In this document: piece by piece, positions 21,606-34,710 of the stretch | Layout: each line of letters opens with the position of its first letter | Numbering within the stretch: position 1 is the first letter of the stretch | Assembly (NCBI GenBank): GCA_034440635.1 | Contig: JAOTON010001685.1 | Coordinates: 2,924,501-2,988,500 of the forward strand | Length of the DNA stretch: 64,000 nucleotides | From: Lepas anatifera | Taxonomy: Eukaryota; Arthropoda; Thecostraca; Lepadidae | Direction of reading: 5' to 3' | Made by a program: the position numbers and the translations under genes | The notes under the pieces: generated by a model | What the model was told of the DNA's origin: nothing | What the model saw: only the letters and a program-made list of their open reading frames with translations | Databases searched by the model: none

Positions 21606-23583
21606 CTTGTCGGAATCTTAGCGTCTGAGTACACGAGATTAAAAGCTGAGGAAGGCGTATGCGGGTATACTCTATATACTTTGTACCTAGATCCGCTCAT
21701 TTCGGAAAGCTGAAAGCTAACAGGGAGCCTATCTACGAATCAATGTCGTGGCGAAACTTTGTAGTCTTTACCAGTTGAAGTTCTCATACTAATTTAAGAT
21801 TCCTTAAGTGTCTTTTTTTCTAAAACCACTCATACACTTTCACACTAATTCCCTAAACGCTCATATATCTTTTCTTCCGTTATTATTATTTACAACAGCG
21901 AAACTTAACTCTACCCTAGCCATCCTCTCTTCCTCTTTCTCCTTCAAAACTTGGGCTCAGTCGATGGCCTGCCTGGCGCTGGCAGTTCCGGTGTTTCGGA
22001 ACTACCTAGCGCAGGCCTCTGTTTCGAGCATTTACCTGACGGCATTAATGAAAAAGTTTTAATTAGAAAAGTTTGAGCGGCTGCAGATGAAACGGGCAAA
22101 GTTGGCGCGTTTTCCGAGAGAGAAGCGCGCGAAGGCCCGCCTAGTGCCAGTCTGCAGCGCTAGACGTCTCTCAAGCGCTGAAGTTGGCAGAGAAAACTCT
22201 GGAGACAAAGGATTATTTAATGAGGCTTTGGACGAGTTGGGAAAGATGGCGAACTCGCATCGTCTCTGAGGAACGCTGTCCGTTGCAGACTGCAGGATGT
22301 TCAAAACTGTAATTAGCATTTGTTGGAGTCGATGATCGTCATTTCGATGGGAAATCAGTGTGTGAAACCACGCTAAGAACAATATAGAACACACATGCGC
22401 TCAGTTCATAACTATTAAACATACATATAGCAAATTGATGTTAGCTACAGACAGCTAATGACACCAGTCAAAGCCGTGGTGCGGCCTGTTTATCCTCATC
22501 CAGGGAAACGGCCCTTGTCTTATTGACCCTGCCTCCTTACCCCGACAATAAAACAGAGCGCAACGAACGAGCTCCTGTTCGAACACCAGTTTACGTGCAC
22601 TTGTGAGCCGAACGATTTATGCTCGTGTCGACTCATAAACTCGTTTGCAAACGGGCAAATCTTCAAACGACGGGGGTGCAGGTAAGAGTGCTTGCATGAT
22701 ATGGTACGGATTTCTGTCTTCGCTCAGAAAACGCGCACCTGCATTGCTCATAATGTTCCGGCAAGTGTCCATAAATCTAGACTGATTTCATGAGCGCGCT
22801 CGCTTTTGCCACAGTCACAAATAAGGATGTCGTTGAATGTCAAGAGCCAGGTCGTGATTCTGCCCGTCCGATTGGGCACTTTCACTCATGGCTTTGCTTC
22901 CAATGGGCTCAGATTATTTCAAAGGAAGACCTGCGGTGTCTTAAATGTTAAAGTCCTAGCTACTCTTTACCAGTGCTACTGGTCTGCAAGACTTCTTGTT
23001 GAACTCGGTTGCATTTTGTAGCATATTATGCTTAACTATATAGCAACCAGAACTGCATAGTTTTTACCGGAAACCCGTATTTAAAATCATTAGCCCGGCG
23101 TTGCTGAGTTATTACCCCATTCATTTCATCGCACGCAGCAGGAAGTCTAGCTTTCGGGTGGGAGGTCTTCGACCGCAATTGATTCTGCTCCACAGGGGAA
23201 ATTTTTCTCGCCTGAGGCACCACAAAAGGAAAACACGGGGGAACTGAAATGCGATAGCGAAGCCAGAGGCCCCGGCAAATGAGTAAAAATGGACGATGAA
23301 AGGAACGCACAGACCTGAAATAAGTTGAGAAGGGGAGCGGACGAGAGAGAACGGTGGTGTATTTCCTGTTGGAGCCAGTGATAGCGGGCTCAGAGGAGAG
23401 CGGAATTAATGCCCGGCTAAGTCTTTGATGTTCTCTTCACAAGAAAGGAACATTCACACCCTTCACTTTTCTTCTTCATCGCTCCCACTAGTAATGCCGA
23501 TTTGCAGAATGCAAGAAAACTCACCAGTCCGAGCTAATATTATTCGTTACTTACTTTCCTCAGCCTTCAATATACCGCATAGC
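21606..23583. other. unexplained region with a CpG-containing patch
   Basis: No defensible gene. The 111-codon minus frame (22059-22394) and the facing plus frame (22087-22269) lack domains. About 22450-22640 is richer in G+C and CpG than its surroundings and could be regulatory, but no motif decides this. Confidence 0.3.
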
Positions 23584-24830
23584 CAGGGGCGCAGTCAGGG
23601 GTACACAGGGGGCACGTGCCCCCATCGGTGCCGGAGTGCCCTTCTATCGCTAGGCGGTGTACCCCGTTTGGGCCGTGCCGCTCGCAATGTAGTGCCCTAC
23701 GCCGTTGAACGTAGATGCAACTAGACTGCATTTAACGATTAAATCTCTTGTTTGACAATTTAGTACCTTTTTGGTCCGCTAAGGCATTCTGCACCTTTTC
23801 CAGCACCCGGTAGGAGTATGGGCACGTAATCCGTTTCCAGCTCATGCCTCATCGTCGCCAATAATCGTACGGGCGGACCTAATCTGGTGCCCCCTGAGCT
23901 CATCTGGTGCCCACTGAGCTGGTCTTGGCCCCTTCAGCTGATCACGTGCCCTCTAAGCTAATCGGGTGCCTCCTGAGTCAATCTGGTGCCCCCTGAGCAA
24001 ATTATTGTGCCTCTTGAATCTATATAATGCTATATGAGTTAGTGTGATGCCTCCGAGCTTGTCTGGTGCCCAATTAACTATTTTAGTGCCCGTTGTGCTG
24101 ATCTGCCCCCCTGGCCTGATATCATGCCTCCCAGAGTTGATCTACTGTCCCCTGAGCCAATATGGTACCTCTTAAGCTGATCAGGTGCCCCTGAGCTGGT
24201 TATTGATGTCTCCTTGGATGATCTGGTGCCCCTGAGCTGGTCTGGTGCACCCTGAGCTGATATATGCCCTGCTCTGGTCTGGGGGCTAGGAGCTGATTTG
24301 GGCTCCCAGGCTGATAGATCTGGTGCCTCCTGAGCAGATATGTTGCCCCCTGAGCTAAACTAATGCCCCCTGAGACAATATGATGCCTCCTGAGCTATCA
24401 TTGTGCCTCCTGAGCCCATCTCATGCCCTGTGAGCTAGTAAGGTGCCCCATGAGCTAATATGATGGCCTTTAAGCTGATATGGGTCTCCTGGGTTGATTA
24501 CGTGATTTTCTGAGCAGCTCTAAGGCCCTGAGCTGAACTGGGCCCACAGAGGTTGATGAGGGCCCCTGAGATAGTATTGGGCTCCTGAGCTGATAAAGTG
24601 CCTCCTGACTTATCTGGTACCCCCGAGCTGGTCGGGGACCGCTGATCTGATTATCCTCGAAGCTGGTCGGGTGTCCTATGGGCCGATCTGGTGTCCCTTG
24701 AGCAGCTCTGGGGCTCCTGAACTGATCGGGCCCCGCGCTGGTGAGGGATCCCTGAGCTGATTTAGTGCCCCTGACTTGGTCTTGCCCCCTAAGCTGATCG
24801 AGCTAGTGCCCCCTAAGGGGAAACGCCTCG
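23584..24830. mobile_element. hAT-like left end leading into a second CCCCTGAGCTGATC minisatellite
   Basis: It begins CAGGGGCGCAGTCAGGGG, an end like those of hAT MITEs, then GGGGGCACGTGCCCCC. From about 23880 to 24830 it is an array of roughly 20-22-bp units (CTGGTGCCCCCTGAGCTGAT). The array core CCCTGAGCT is shared with the minisatellite inside 5952-10768. No right terminus or target duplication was found, so it is probably truncated. Confidence 0.65.
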
Positions 24831-25009
24831 AGCAGGGGGGGCGGAGTGAATTTTCCCGGAAATAACTTTAAAAACAAAGCATACATCATACTGGAGCCTC
24901 CTCTGGGACAGGCCGCTAATTTAAAAAAAAATATTCAGAAGATCGTAATATAGCAGTGAATTCGATATCCGAGATGAGTGAAGGTTTGAAGCCAGCCACA
25001 TTACGAATT

Positions 25010-25225
25010 TGGGCTGAACTTTTTCGATTCTGTCCAATTGGCACTTTGCAGCTCCGCCCCAGATGACGCAACTATATTCAAGAATTGATCTAACATTTCC
25101 AAAATATGGAGCAAAAATAGGATCGGTCTGGAACTCTCCTCCATTCGACCTGTCTGGAGTGAGCGTATCAAAAGTCCCAGCATCCTATTTGCTTTGCCAA
25201 CGACGAAATCCACATGACACTGGAG
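25010..25225 (-). pseudogene. LINE reverse transcriptase fragment
   Basis: On the minus strand one frame reads HVDFVVGKANRMLGLLIRS. A second frame, after a frameshift, reads FGNVRSILEYSCVIWGGAAK followed by CQLDRIEK. Both are the conserved segment after the RT active site of non-LTR retrotransposons (RSILEYxxxVW...LxRIExVQ). Frameshifts show it is dead. Fragments with the same motif lie at 38110-38900 and 53160-53435. Confidence 0.85.
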
Positions 25226-26713
25226 CAGTAAGTTTTGTCTTCTTTGTCTGTGCAAGCTCGCAACGCAACGCAAGCAGCAACGTGTTTCCGTTGCTCAAGA
25301 AATAACAATGGAAAAAAAGATTCTCCTCCGTTGCATTTTGGCCCCTGTGCCCCAAAATTTGTTGGCCTCCATTATGAGCTAATAGCTCGAAATCACAACA
25401 TATTTAAAATAGGGACATTCCAAAGCTCCTGGCGTGTACTTACATTGTACAACAAACTTCATGATCACACACATACTCTAAATGCATGCTTTTTTTGTTG
25501 TGTGACCCGTAAATACCCATTAGGATTCTTCACAATTTCCCCCATAAGAGCTAAAACAGAAATTATGAGATTATGGAACGATCACGAAATTCGAAATTTT
25601 TCATCCCTACCCAAAATAAGTCATCAACTGAGTCCACTTTTAAATATATTCCTATCGGGCTCTTGGATATCCCTACTCCTGTCAGGGTGGGGGTGGGGCG
25701 GGTGCTGCTCCCCTAAGATCCCAAAAGGTACTAGTCTGAATTTAAATAGTGGTGCTGGGCTCAGTACTACCAGTTTTTTCTGTTGCATGGATTAGGAAAC
25801 GTCATATACAGCGTTACATATTTGAAAATGAGGCAAGTGTCAAGTCACAAGAAATAACCAGAGGCGAATGCAAAAAAAAACAAAATAGTTGGGCAAAATA
25901 TATACTGCCAATGTATACCTACGGCATGTATGTACATACATGCATATGTTCGTCAACTATGGATACTGTTCATGGTGCCCTGTCTTTATCTGCCCGTGCC
26001 AAATTCGAGGGATTCGGGATGATCTTTTCCCTTGATCTGTCTATGGCCAAAAATGCTTCCCACGTACAGGGCGCGAGAACACTGTTTACTCTTAAATTTT
26101 GCCATAGCCCCGGGAGGAATGATCACAACTAAAAGCTTCTAAAACGGCAACAATAGGCAGTAAAATGTAAAAAAAATTGTATGCTATATATTTTACTCAG
26201 CTAAATCTTGAAAATGCCACGCCGTTTAAGAATTCCACCAACATATTTTTCACTTTTAAATAAAAATATACAGTACCTACATGGGAATCTAGGAATGGAA
26301 TACTGAATCCATTGCGAAGATGATACAGTGTGCGTGCCAAATCCAAGTGAAGAAAGAACAAAATGAAACGAATAGTCACTTCTCTCAACATACTGTAACC
26401 GTGAAACCGCCGAGCCTCCTCCGAGACATCCGCACAGCATGAGTGTCCGATTCCAAGTGTATTCGTTAGCAACAACAACGCCCCGCGGCACCAACCATAC
26501 CGACCGGGCAGGGGCGGTCACAGGGTGGTCACACCAAACTCACACTTCTCCCTCCCAGTGCTGGGCAGTACCGACCTAACCGGTCGGGCAGAGACGGTCA
26601 CACCGCCTTACACATACTGACTGACAAACATGGCACCATTGTCTTCAGAGACAAAAGGTCAGATTTGAATCCATCATCCAAGACAACGGGCTTCCGCATA
26701 AACCTAGCCCCAT
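25226..26713. other. unexplained spacer
   Basis: Mostly AT-rich, with frames of 186 and 127 codons (25235-25795, 25749-26132) that show no recognisable domain. At 26490-26615 the motifs ACCGACC, GGTCGGGCAG and CGGTCACACC recur locally. Confidence 0.3.
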
Positions 26714-26746
26714 ACTAGCCCTCGACCCTCCGGGTGCATCGATGAC

Positions 26747-27831
26747 CAGAGATGGCCTACGCTACGGTACGTCACCGAATTACGCTACGTTACGATTGGA
26801 TTTGGGCCAAAAATACGCTACGGAATTACGCTACGTTATGTTTCATCGACTACGGAATTACGGTATTTTAGCTACGGCTACGGTAAAAATATATTGAACA
26901 GCGATATTAACATTTTGTTCACCCATTCAAATCGAATAGAAGCTGTACTATGAAATAAAAGTTTTATTTTCTTGCAAGCCGAACATCCTGCACCGAAAGT
27001 GCCCAACGTGCACATTCAAACAGACACAGTGCGTGGGCATTTTCCGGTCGCCTGTTTCACACGCCTTATCAACAGTTGCACTTTGATGAATAAAGTTCTT
27101 TTGAAGTGACTGATCTGTGTGATCAATGGTCGGGAATTCTTGTCACCAGTTGAAAAGACAAATATATAAATCGAAATCAACCGATTTCTTATTTGTACAG
27201 ACCCAATAATGTGTCCGTGATTTACACTACCCACCAGGGGTGTGGATTTATATCTCTTTGAGGGTGCCCGGGCACCCGCAATGAAACGTTGAATTAGTGT
27301 TGAAAATTCCTTCAAAATTATTATTTTTTATCATTTGCAGGACTTTATGCTAGTTTTATTTGCTTCAGCAGACCTGTGCGAGGACCAAAACAAAGATAAT
27401 CTTGCTATCTATTTTTGCGTGATGGTTATTGGCATTCTTTCCGATTTGGGCATCCCCAATGATTTTCTGAAATCCACGCCCCTGCTACCCACCAAAAATT
27501 CCCGATCTTAACTGACAGTGATTTGATGCATTTCTCGTGAAATTGTTTAAAATTTGTAATATCTAAGGAATGGTTTGGTCGCTAATTTTTCAAATATTAT
27601 CTTTTCGATTTCAAATTCCGAATTGAAGCAGATCGTTACCAGGAATCCTTAGTACCACGATCGAGATCACGAGAAATTATATACATATATGACGTGATTT
27701 GTTCGTAGTACGCTACGACACGTTAAATTCTGGCGTAGTACGGTACGGAATTCGCCCAGTTACGCTATGTTTCATTTCCAGAGCTACAGCTACGGAAAAA
27801 TAGTTCCGTAACGTAACGTAGGCCATCTCTG
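26747..27831. mobile_element. hAT MITE nested in copy C
   Basis: Inverted ends CAGAGATGGCCTACG and CGTAGGCCATCTCTG. The flanks TCGATGAC (26739-26746) and TCGATGGC (27832-27839) match at 7 of 8. Subterminal TACGCTACG / CGTAGCGTA-type motifs recur near both ends, as in hAT elements where transposase binds subterminal repeats. Itself split by a second hAT MITE. Confidence 0.92.
27235..27484. mobile_element. hAT MITE nested in the hAT MITE, 250 bp
   Basis: Inverted ends CAGGGGTGTGGATTT and AAATCCACGCCCCTG. The perfect 8-bp duplication CTACCCAC lies at 27227-27234 and 27485-27492. Non-coding. Confidence 0.94.
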
Positions 27832-27914
27832 TCGATGGCTCCCTATGGATTTTTTTAGAATAGCAGAAAAACGACGAGACGCAACGACTTGGTTGAAGTG
27901 GACATGGACTTTGG

Positions 27915-28135
27915 TTGACTCGGACGCGGCGCCCCGGTAGCTCAGTTGGTAGGGCGTTGGGCTCCGACCCGCTGCTCAGAAGCATGCAGTGGCAGTGCAT
28001 GTCCAGGCTTGGGATCGGTTCCCCTGAGACGCTCCGGCGCTCAATAGTTTACCCGACGTACAGGTCGGCTGGCAACTGAATGGTGAGAGGGTGACCTGAG
28101 CGGGGCGGCCGTCCCTGTGCTTTGTGGGACGTTAA
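27915..28135 (+). mobile_element. tRNA-derived SINE nested in copy C
   Basis: The head GCCCCGGTAGCTCAGTTGG contains a near-perfect box A. A box B-like GGATCGGTTCCCC follows after an expanded anticodon region. The tail ends TGTGGGACGTTAAAC. A short direct repeat ACTTTGG (27908-27914, 28136-28142) may be the target duplication. Comparison with copy B shows extra sequence here, confirming an insertion. The body differs from the 10876 SINE, so it is another family or subfamily. Confidence 0.8.
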
Positions 28136-29217
28136 ACTTTGGCTTCTAAATCAACCCTTCATTGTGGGAGTTTCTCGTTCGGTTGGTGGGGTCGGGGTCT
28201 CCGTGACAAGTCCAGTGATGACTTTAGTGAGACTCCGAATCCAACAGTCGAACTGAGAACAACTTGGACAAAATTTATAACAAAAAGTATCTGCCTCTCA
28301 CCCCGTCATTTTCCCAAATCCCTGAAATTTTTCCCCGGGCCGCTCTAGGTCAGGTCACCAGGCGAGGTCAACCAAGGTTACCTCACTTCAACTTTTGAGC
28401 ACTACCATAGCTACGCTTTTCAGTCGACCGATTTGAAACTTTCTAAACTTGATGACCCTTCCAGAGTCTACTAAATTTAAATCCGGGATTTTTTTATTTA
28501 GCGACCTGAGGTAAGGTCACGAGGTGACCTCTCCCATTGAAATAGTATCCGAAAAGCTGTCTTATGATCTAAAAGTCACAAAAATGATTGCGAATGCTCA
28601 GATCTCTCAGAAAAACACTGTTGGGCACTCTCACGGATTCCATGGGCAATATTTGCTCTTTGACCTATTGGAGGTCATCACAGGTCACTAGGGTAAAACA
28701 CAGTATTTTGACGATAATTTTTTACCTAATCAAGCAAGGGCGCTGAACTAAATGTCATAGTGTGTGTCTTGCCACTGGCTTTCATTTGATATACAACACG
28801 GCCACTTTCGAACCTTTCATGACCTCAGGCCATGTTAGGTCAAGAGGTGCGCTCTGGACGTCAAATCACTAGCGGGAGGTCATTATGTTTTGCATAGCGG
28901 AGAAAGCTCTGTCAATTTCCTATCAAATGTAGTTTACCAGATCTCAATAACTTTAATGGCATGAGGGCGATGCCCAGGTTTTTTAAGCATTGCATATTTT
29001 CGTGGACATAGCCTAACATGACCTAACTTGACTTCTGGAGGTTAAGCCATTGACCTGAACGCTTAAACATGCGCAGTAAAATCGTTCTGAATTCACGCAA
29101 GCATTCCAATACACTTCGATGATTTGAGCTAACCTCAATATTTTCGGAGTTAGAGGGGGGCATCAATGGCCCCGGTGGGGCGAAGATGGAGCCGGACCCC
29201 CGAAGGGAGCGGGCTAA

Positions 29218-30661
29218 ATCTCGATGATAGAGATATCTTCTTTGTTTTTCTCCAGCAGGAGGAATTGTTTTAGCCTTCCGCTAGGCCTTTTGCAGTTTTG
29301 CACTCCGCACTCATTGAAAAAAACGCACATAACTATTAAGGAGAACAGAATCAAAACATTTAATTAGTATTTGTTGGTAACGGAGCTGGTACATGTATCA
29401 TTTCCTGGACCGTTACGGCGCCATGTATGGCCTCTATTTCTGTGTGGTCAGTGGGGCCATGTTTATCTCCAAGACCACGCAGAACGAATAACCTGCTGTT
29501 GCTTTTCACTTTGTCACGTCGACCTGGCATCGGTTCTCATTTTTTTGGAAACACTCCCAGTTTTCTTAATTCCTAGAGTATGGAGCTTCTCCAAAAACGA
29601 AAATATATTAAAAATTATGGCGTTAAGTGTACCCGTCCACAATGGGCTGGGCGAGATAAATTTAGGTATATGATTACAGTCAAATAATTGTTTTATTAGA
29701 ATTGTGTACATTTGTGATTTTTTAGACTGGAGTTATAGTAATATTCAAGGATAACCATTTTTGGCAGCACCGTGTATATAGAAACACAGAGACAAAGTAA
29801 ATGCTTCGGTTCAAACATTCAAAGACGGTCTGAATCGACAACGGGCATTTTGCGCCTTCATACTCGACACCAGTTGACACCTTTATACCAAACACTGAAA
29901 TACAATGTTATGAATCGATAGACATATGGGCCACCTGCCTTTATTTCATACGCACACTGAAACACGCTCAATACAGAACATTTCGACCCAAACATGTCTG
30001 AAATATTTCAACCATCAATTGGGTGTAATATTACAGTCATTGCCAGTTTGCACTTTCTAGTCACTAATTGTATATTATCATCCTGATGAAAATAAACATA
30101 CAATTCATTTTCACTTGCTGATAAATGAGCCTGGTTACCATGATGCACCAGAACTTCCTACCACACGTCCAGGGCACAGCAGCGAGGCAGACTGAGGTTC
30201 AACCGCGCACAACAGCCTCACCAACGTCCACTCTGTTGGAAGGTATCCGAGGGATCAGCTTACGCTTATTTATAGAAACCATCGGTCCTTGACCCAGTGA
30301 CCTGCACCTGAGAAGGCAGACGTACCATTCACTGGGCCCCACTCCTTCAATATAGCAGCATAGCTCGGCATTCGTCAGGGGACTGCCCCACGGCAACTAT
30401 AGTAATCGGCAAGGACCCGGCTAGCTACTTAGGTGTGCCAGATCTGAGCATGAAAATATCACTAAAACGGGACCAGTTCAATTGGTGACGCCACTGGTTA
30501 GGCATCCCATACACAGCCTAAAGCTTTTAATTTTGTAGGCTGCATGATCTTTTCCAGCTTTCGCTACGATTTTATTGGAGTTGCATCGGCTTCGGCCTGA
30601 GCCCAAAATCTTGGGTGGAATTTGTTATTGCAATGTTCAAGAGCCATTTGACAAGTTAACG
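29218..30661. other. unexplained AT-rich region
   Basis: No gene or repeat I can support. A 100-codon plus frame at 29371-29673 has no recognisable domain. Confidence 0.3.
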
Positions 30662-30764
30662 ATAAAGGTAAAGGTACACACTGCAAATTGGATATTGAAT
30701 ATAAATACACTGGAAAATGTGTATATTTAATATCCAATTCTCCAGTGTGTACCTTTACCTTTAT
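30662..30764. repeat. hairpin-forming palindrome, ~44-bp arms
   Basis: 30662-30706 (ATAAAGGTAAAGGTACACAC ... ) is the near-perfect reverse complement of 30721-30764, with a ~14-bp loop. It may be a minimal palindromic MITE or the source of a hairpin RNA; nothing else in the sequence chooses between these. Confidence 0.85.
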
Positions 30765-32499
30765 TGTTATTACAATATTTATTTACGGCAAAGGGAAAGT
30801 TAGCATCCAAAGAGCAAGCCGTAAATTAACACAAAGCTGGTTTATGTTCATCGGGAGTAAGCTTTATGTTTCATCACAAACGCTAACACTTTACAAAACC
30901 TGTTATGCAAGTTTCTCATCAGTTACTTTGGGGTTCAAATCCGATGTCTGAGGGTCCTGGAAGCACCCCTGAAATAACTCAATAACCCCAGCAGAAATTT
31001 TCATATTCAACCTGACATTAGCAGAAGTCACGCAAAAAGAAGATAGCTGGCATCAGCAGTTTTATATCCATAGCTGACTTCAGAATTCAAAACCACTATT
31101 GCTACCGACAGTCCGTTTGGGCGACCGCCTTCCCCCAAAAATAGGAGACGGAGATGGTTTTATTTTTCATCAGGAAAACAAAGGAGGTTGGATAAGTGTT
31201 TCGCTGTATGTTTTTTATGTATTTCTTACCACAAAACAGCTGAATTTTATGCAGCATACAAATAAACTACAGTCTTCCGAGTCTTCCCTATTTAGACAAC
31301 ACAACAAAAAATATTTTTGGGGAGCACTTTAGGTAGCACTTTACAGAAAAGTAGCAGAGTAGCGGGCGACTGTTTCGCGATTTTGAAAAAGAAGCACCAG
31401 TTGCAGTTGCGGTTCCAGCTAGCCGAGGTAGCGGCAGTAGCGATAGTGTTTTCAAAAACGTGGCAGCGGTGCCTACCTCTGCGCGTTTCGCATCAAACAT
31501 AGACGCCCTGTATGCTGTAAACGCTTGTCCAGACTGCAGTAGAGCTCTAGGTGCCGAAAAGCCTGTCTAGGCACGCTAAGGACATCTGGCTTTGAGTTAA
31601 TTGATAACCACATAGACGCGTGGCTGATGACACAAAGTTGGGTATTTTGTTTGCGAGTTTGAACCACCTATAACGACTCAGTTGACTTAGTTTATACCTT
31701 GTCAGGTGACCTGGGATTTTGTTTTATTCTCAATGGTAATTGCCAGGTACAGGAAGAACTGACCTCTGGACAAATAATTGTGGACAATTTCTGAATGTAT
31801 CAACACGAGATCGGGACTGTCCGTTTTCGCTGACGATGGACTCAAAAGATTGGCCCTTAATGAATGAGGTCCAGGATGTCACAGTCAAAGTGTAGAACAA
31901 ACTGCCACACTGCTGACTGCGGCGCCACAATCCGTTTTAGGATTCGAGAGATGCGACGGGTATGTCAAGGCAGGCATTAACACACGCGATCTGATGAAAC
32001 CCATGGTGAATACAAAGAGCAACATGACTTTGTGCGGAAAGTAGCAATGTGTGTAGAAGTTGCAGTGTTGTGCCAGCTTCAAACACCATTGCCCATGTTT
32101 GCAATGTTTACTGCGTGGCTGAGCTGGCGTGGTACGACACAAGTATGGAAGAAAGCAGTCAATAACACTAAGTGTTACCGACGGAAGCGATACGTACTGC
32201 TCGAATGCCTTGAGCGTTGCCTCGAAATGAGCTGCATTTTTGTCGTAAAAGGCTGCTCAGGACCTTACATATATGCAGGATGGGAGTAACGTGGCATTTG
32301 GAATATAATACTAGCGTTACTGGAGAACTTAACTCAGCACGATAAGGGTTCAGTATGTATCAAGCCACTGCTTTGTTGATGTACAGTTATTGGTCTCATT
32401 CTATCGGCTATGTCTGTCCTCAGAGAACACATTTTGTATGCTTATTTGCCCAAACTGGCGTGATGATTGGGGTTCCTAAAATGCCCGCCCACAATATAT
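30765..32499. other. unexplained region
   Basis: No gene, RNA gene or structured repeat recognised. Confidence 0.3.
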
Positions 32500-33290
32500 T
32501 TTTCTAAGGTGGCCGGAGCACCTTGGGCAACCTGAAAACACTCCTTAGCTGCATATGAGAGAATTGATGGACGCGGCAATTGGTGGAATAGTCAGGAAAA
32601 TCAGCCAAAAACCTATCTACTTCTCGGCTTTCAGAGCCAGGCACGTTTTGGATCGCCACAACCACGCGGTCGCACCAGTTCGACTGCATTGCAGACCGAG
32701 TGGTGACGTAATAACACCATATAATCGGGACGATATATCAAGGTCACCTCACAGATAGGTCGAAGTCAACGGTCACAGACCAAGGTCACACTACCATGTT
32801 CAAGGTCATTGACCCCAGTGCTTTTGGTCAGATGGCGTCGCTCCTCGGTATCACACTATTTATGCTCTTACGTCATAGTTTAAGCTACTCAGTGTTAAGC
32901 TCACGGTCAAAAGCCATGGTCAAAGAGCAATATTCAAGGTCAAGCGCTCATTTCTCGCTCAATGGCTGCTATAGAGCCAGTGATAGTGTACCTTATTAGG
33001 AATATATTATATCGTGGCGTTATATGTCAATGACCTTGAATGACCTTGACCTCAGAACTTCAGGGGATATTATGTGGGACCTTGCTTCCGTGAACTTAGC
33101 CTTACTTCAGTGTACTCCTGGATTTTTCCGCATAGCCACGACATTTTTCAATTGGTCTCCAGCACAGCCCAGACTTTACCTATACGACCTCGTTTAACCT
33201 TGACAATATTGATGTAGGTCAACAAAATAGACTCTGCAATTAAGATCATTATGACTTCGACCACCAAAGACTGGTGTTTTTCTAACACAT
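32500..33290 (+). mobile_element. decayed TTAA-type MITE, relative of 53436-54365
   Basis: It shares GGTGGCCGGAG, the GACCGAGTGGTGA...ATCACACCA-type segment and AAGGTCA-rich stretches with 53436-54365 in the same order. The ends are not preserved, so boundaries are approximate and no TTAA pair is claimed. Confidence 0.65.
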
Positions 33291-34710
33291 CTGGTTTCCG
33301 AGATCCCAAGAGAGGGGGGGGCTTTGGGACCTCCCTCCAGTTTTCAGTTCCAGGCGGTGATTGTGGACACTTCATTCGAAATCAACCTAAAAATGATTTA
33401 AAAATCGTTTTTACCTCCCGAATTTTTCTTTATTCCCTCAAAACTTTAAGCTGTTGGGAATCATCGATAAAACCCCCTTAGAGCCCAACAAAAGCTAAAA
33501 ACATGTCACGCAAGGTTCAGTAAAGCCATACACACAAGGCGGGCCCAAGAAAACGCAGCACAAAGCCTTAAGAGCGTAAAATCTGTTTTGCACGCCTGCA
33601 AGGATGACTTCATAATTCGATGACCTGATGTGACCCGGAGCTAATGTTTCTAAAAAGACGCACCACAAATGTTCCATAAGCTATCCAACTCGGTGCGATT
33701 TGCACTGCAACGGTGTTCTGGTCACTTCCGAAAAACCTTGGGAGAGGGAAGGGGGAGTCAAAACGACCCCCTCCCCCTCTGCAAGGGCGAGCGTTGAATT
33801 TTAATTATGGAACTTATCCGTGGAAAGATCTGCAGCTCCGCGTTGTCATGATACACCATCCCAAGATTTAGAACCACTAATAGCATAGTATAACACCATT
33901 GCCACAAAATCCAGTATTCACACAAAATCACAAGTTTCACCAACGCCTCCAATAGGGGCCAGCTTGTTCGACATCTCCACGGTGCATCCATTGGCGGCGG
34001 CTTGGGCCCCACTGAAAAGATCCGCATCTCTAAAATGGCGGCGGAAAAACTGGGAGTGCTAGCTGCAGGGTTCGGTTGTGTGCCAGCATCGATCGGCCCA
34101 GCCCCGCTCCGGCTCTGAAAACAGACAAAAGTTAGCAGCTGCGGACTGGGCCGGTCCCAGCGGCAGCTGTGGAGCTGCCGGCTGTGGCTGCTGCCGAGCT
34201 CTGGCTGCCCACACTCCTCTCCACAAAACTGTGCGGTGGTATGTTGGTGTAATGTATTTCTTACACATTACCTGTTTCTGGATCAATGTGTGTAATTCGA
34301 CCTGCCTGCGCAGTGGATCCAGACAACGTTTTTTTATCTCAAAGCAAGCTGAACTACCAGCACCCTCGGACCTCAAATGCAGCGGGGTAACACTTTTGTG
34401 GCGTTTATTTTGATCTTAATAAATAACTGGAGTGATAGATCTTGGCTGGATGATCCTCAGACCAACAGCTGATATCATACTAAGATAGGAAGAATGAGAT
34501 AACTTTCACAAAGTACTGATTCATTAGCGATTTTCTTTTACACCAATACCCCACTCCAGATGAAAAATGCCACTTCCTGCAGCACAATGGGTCAACGTAC
34601 GTGTTCTTTTTAAATAAGCTTCTATAACAAAATAGTTGCCAGAAAGCCAAAGCCACAACTGAAATTAAATTGAACAAGTTTCAGTCGTACAAAAGCTAGA
34701 CAGAGTATGC
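33291..34710. other. unexplained region with one GC-rich patch
   Basis: Around 33735-33790 the GGGGGAGTCAAAACGACCCCC palindrome-like motif resembles TTAA-MITE ends. A GC-rich patch at 34030-34220 begins with AAAATGGCGGC (a YY1-like core that is also a short 27-codon frame). It could be a promoter, but there is no supporting gene. Confidence 0.3.

Larger units (their letters stand above)
26715..29217 (+). mobile_element. TTAA-type MITE, copy C, carrying three nested insertions
   Basis: Homologous to copy B (15059-16092) along its length. The left end (CCCTCGACCCTCCGGGTG then CATCGATG) and right end (GGTGGGGCGAAGATGG ... GAAGGGAGCGGG) match B's ends. Its TTAA sites have decayed to CTAG and CTAA. 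It is interrupted by a hAT MITE at 26747-27831, which itself holds another at 27235-27484, and by a SINE near 27915-28135. AGGTCA/TGACCT hexamers are frequent in the non-inserted parts. Confidence 0.9.

Noticed and set aside
34034..34117. 27-codon frame MAAEKLGVL... in a GC-rich patch
   Set aside because: Too short, no neighbours or splice evidence; kept only as a possible promoter patch.
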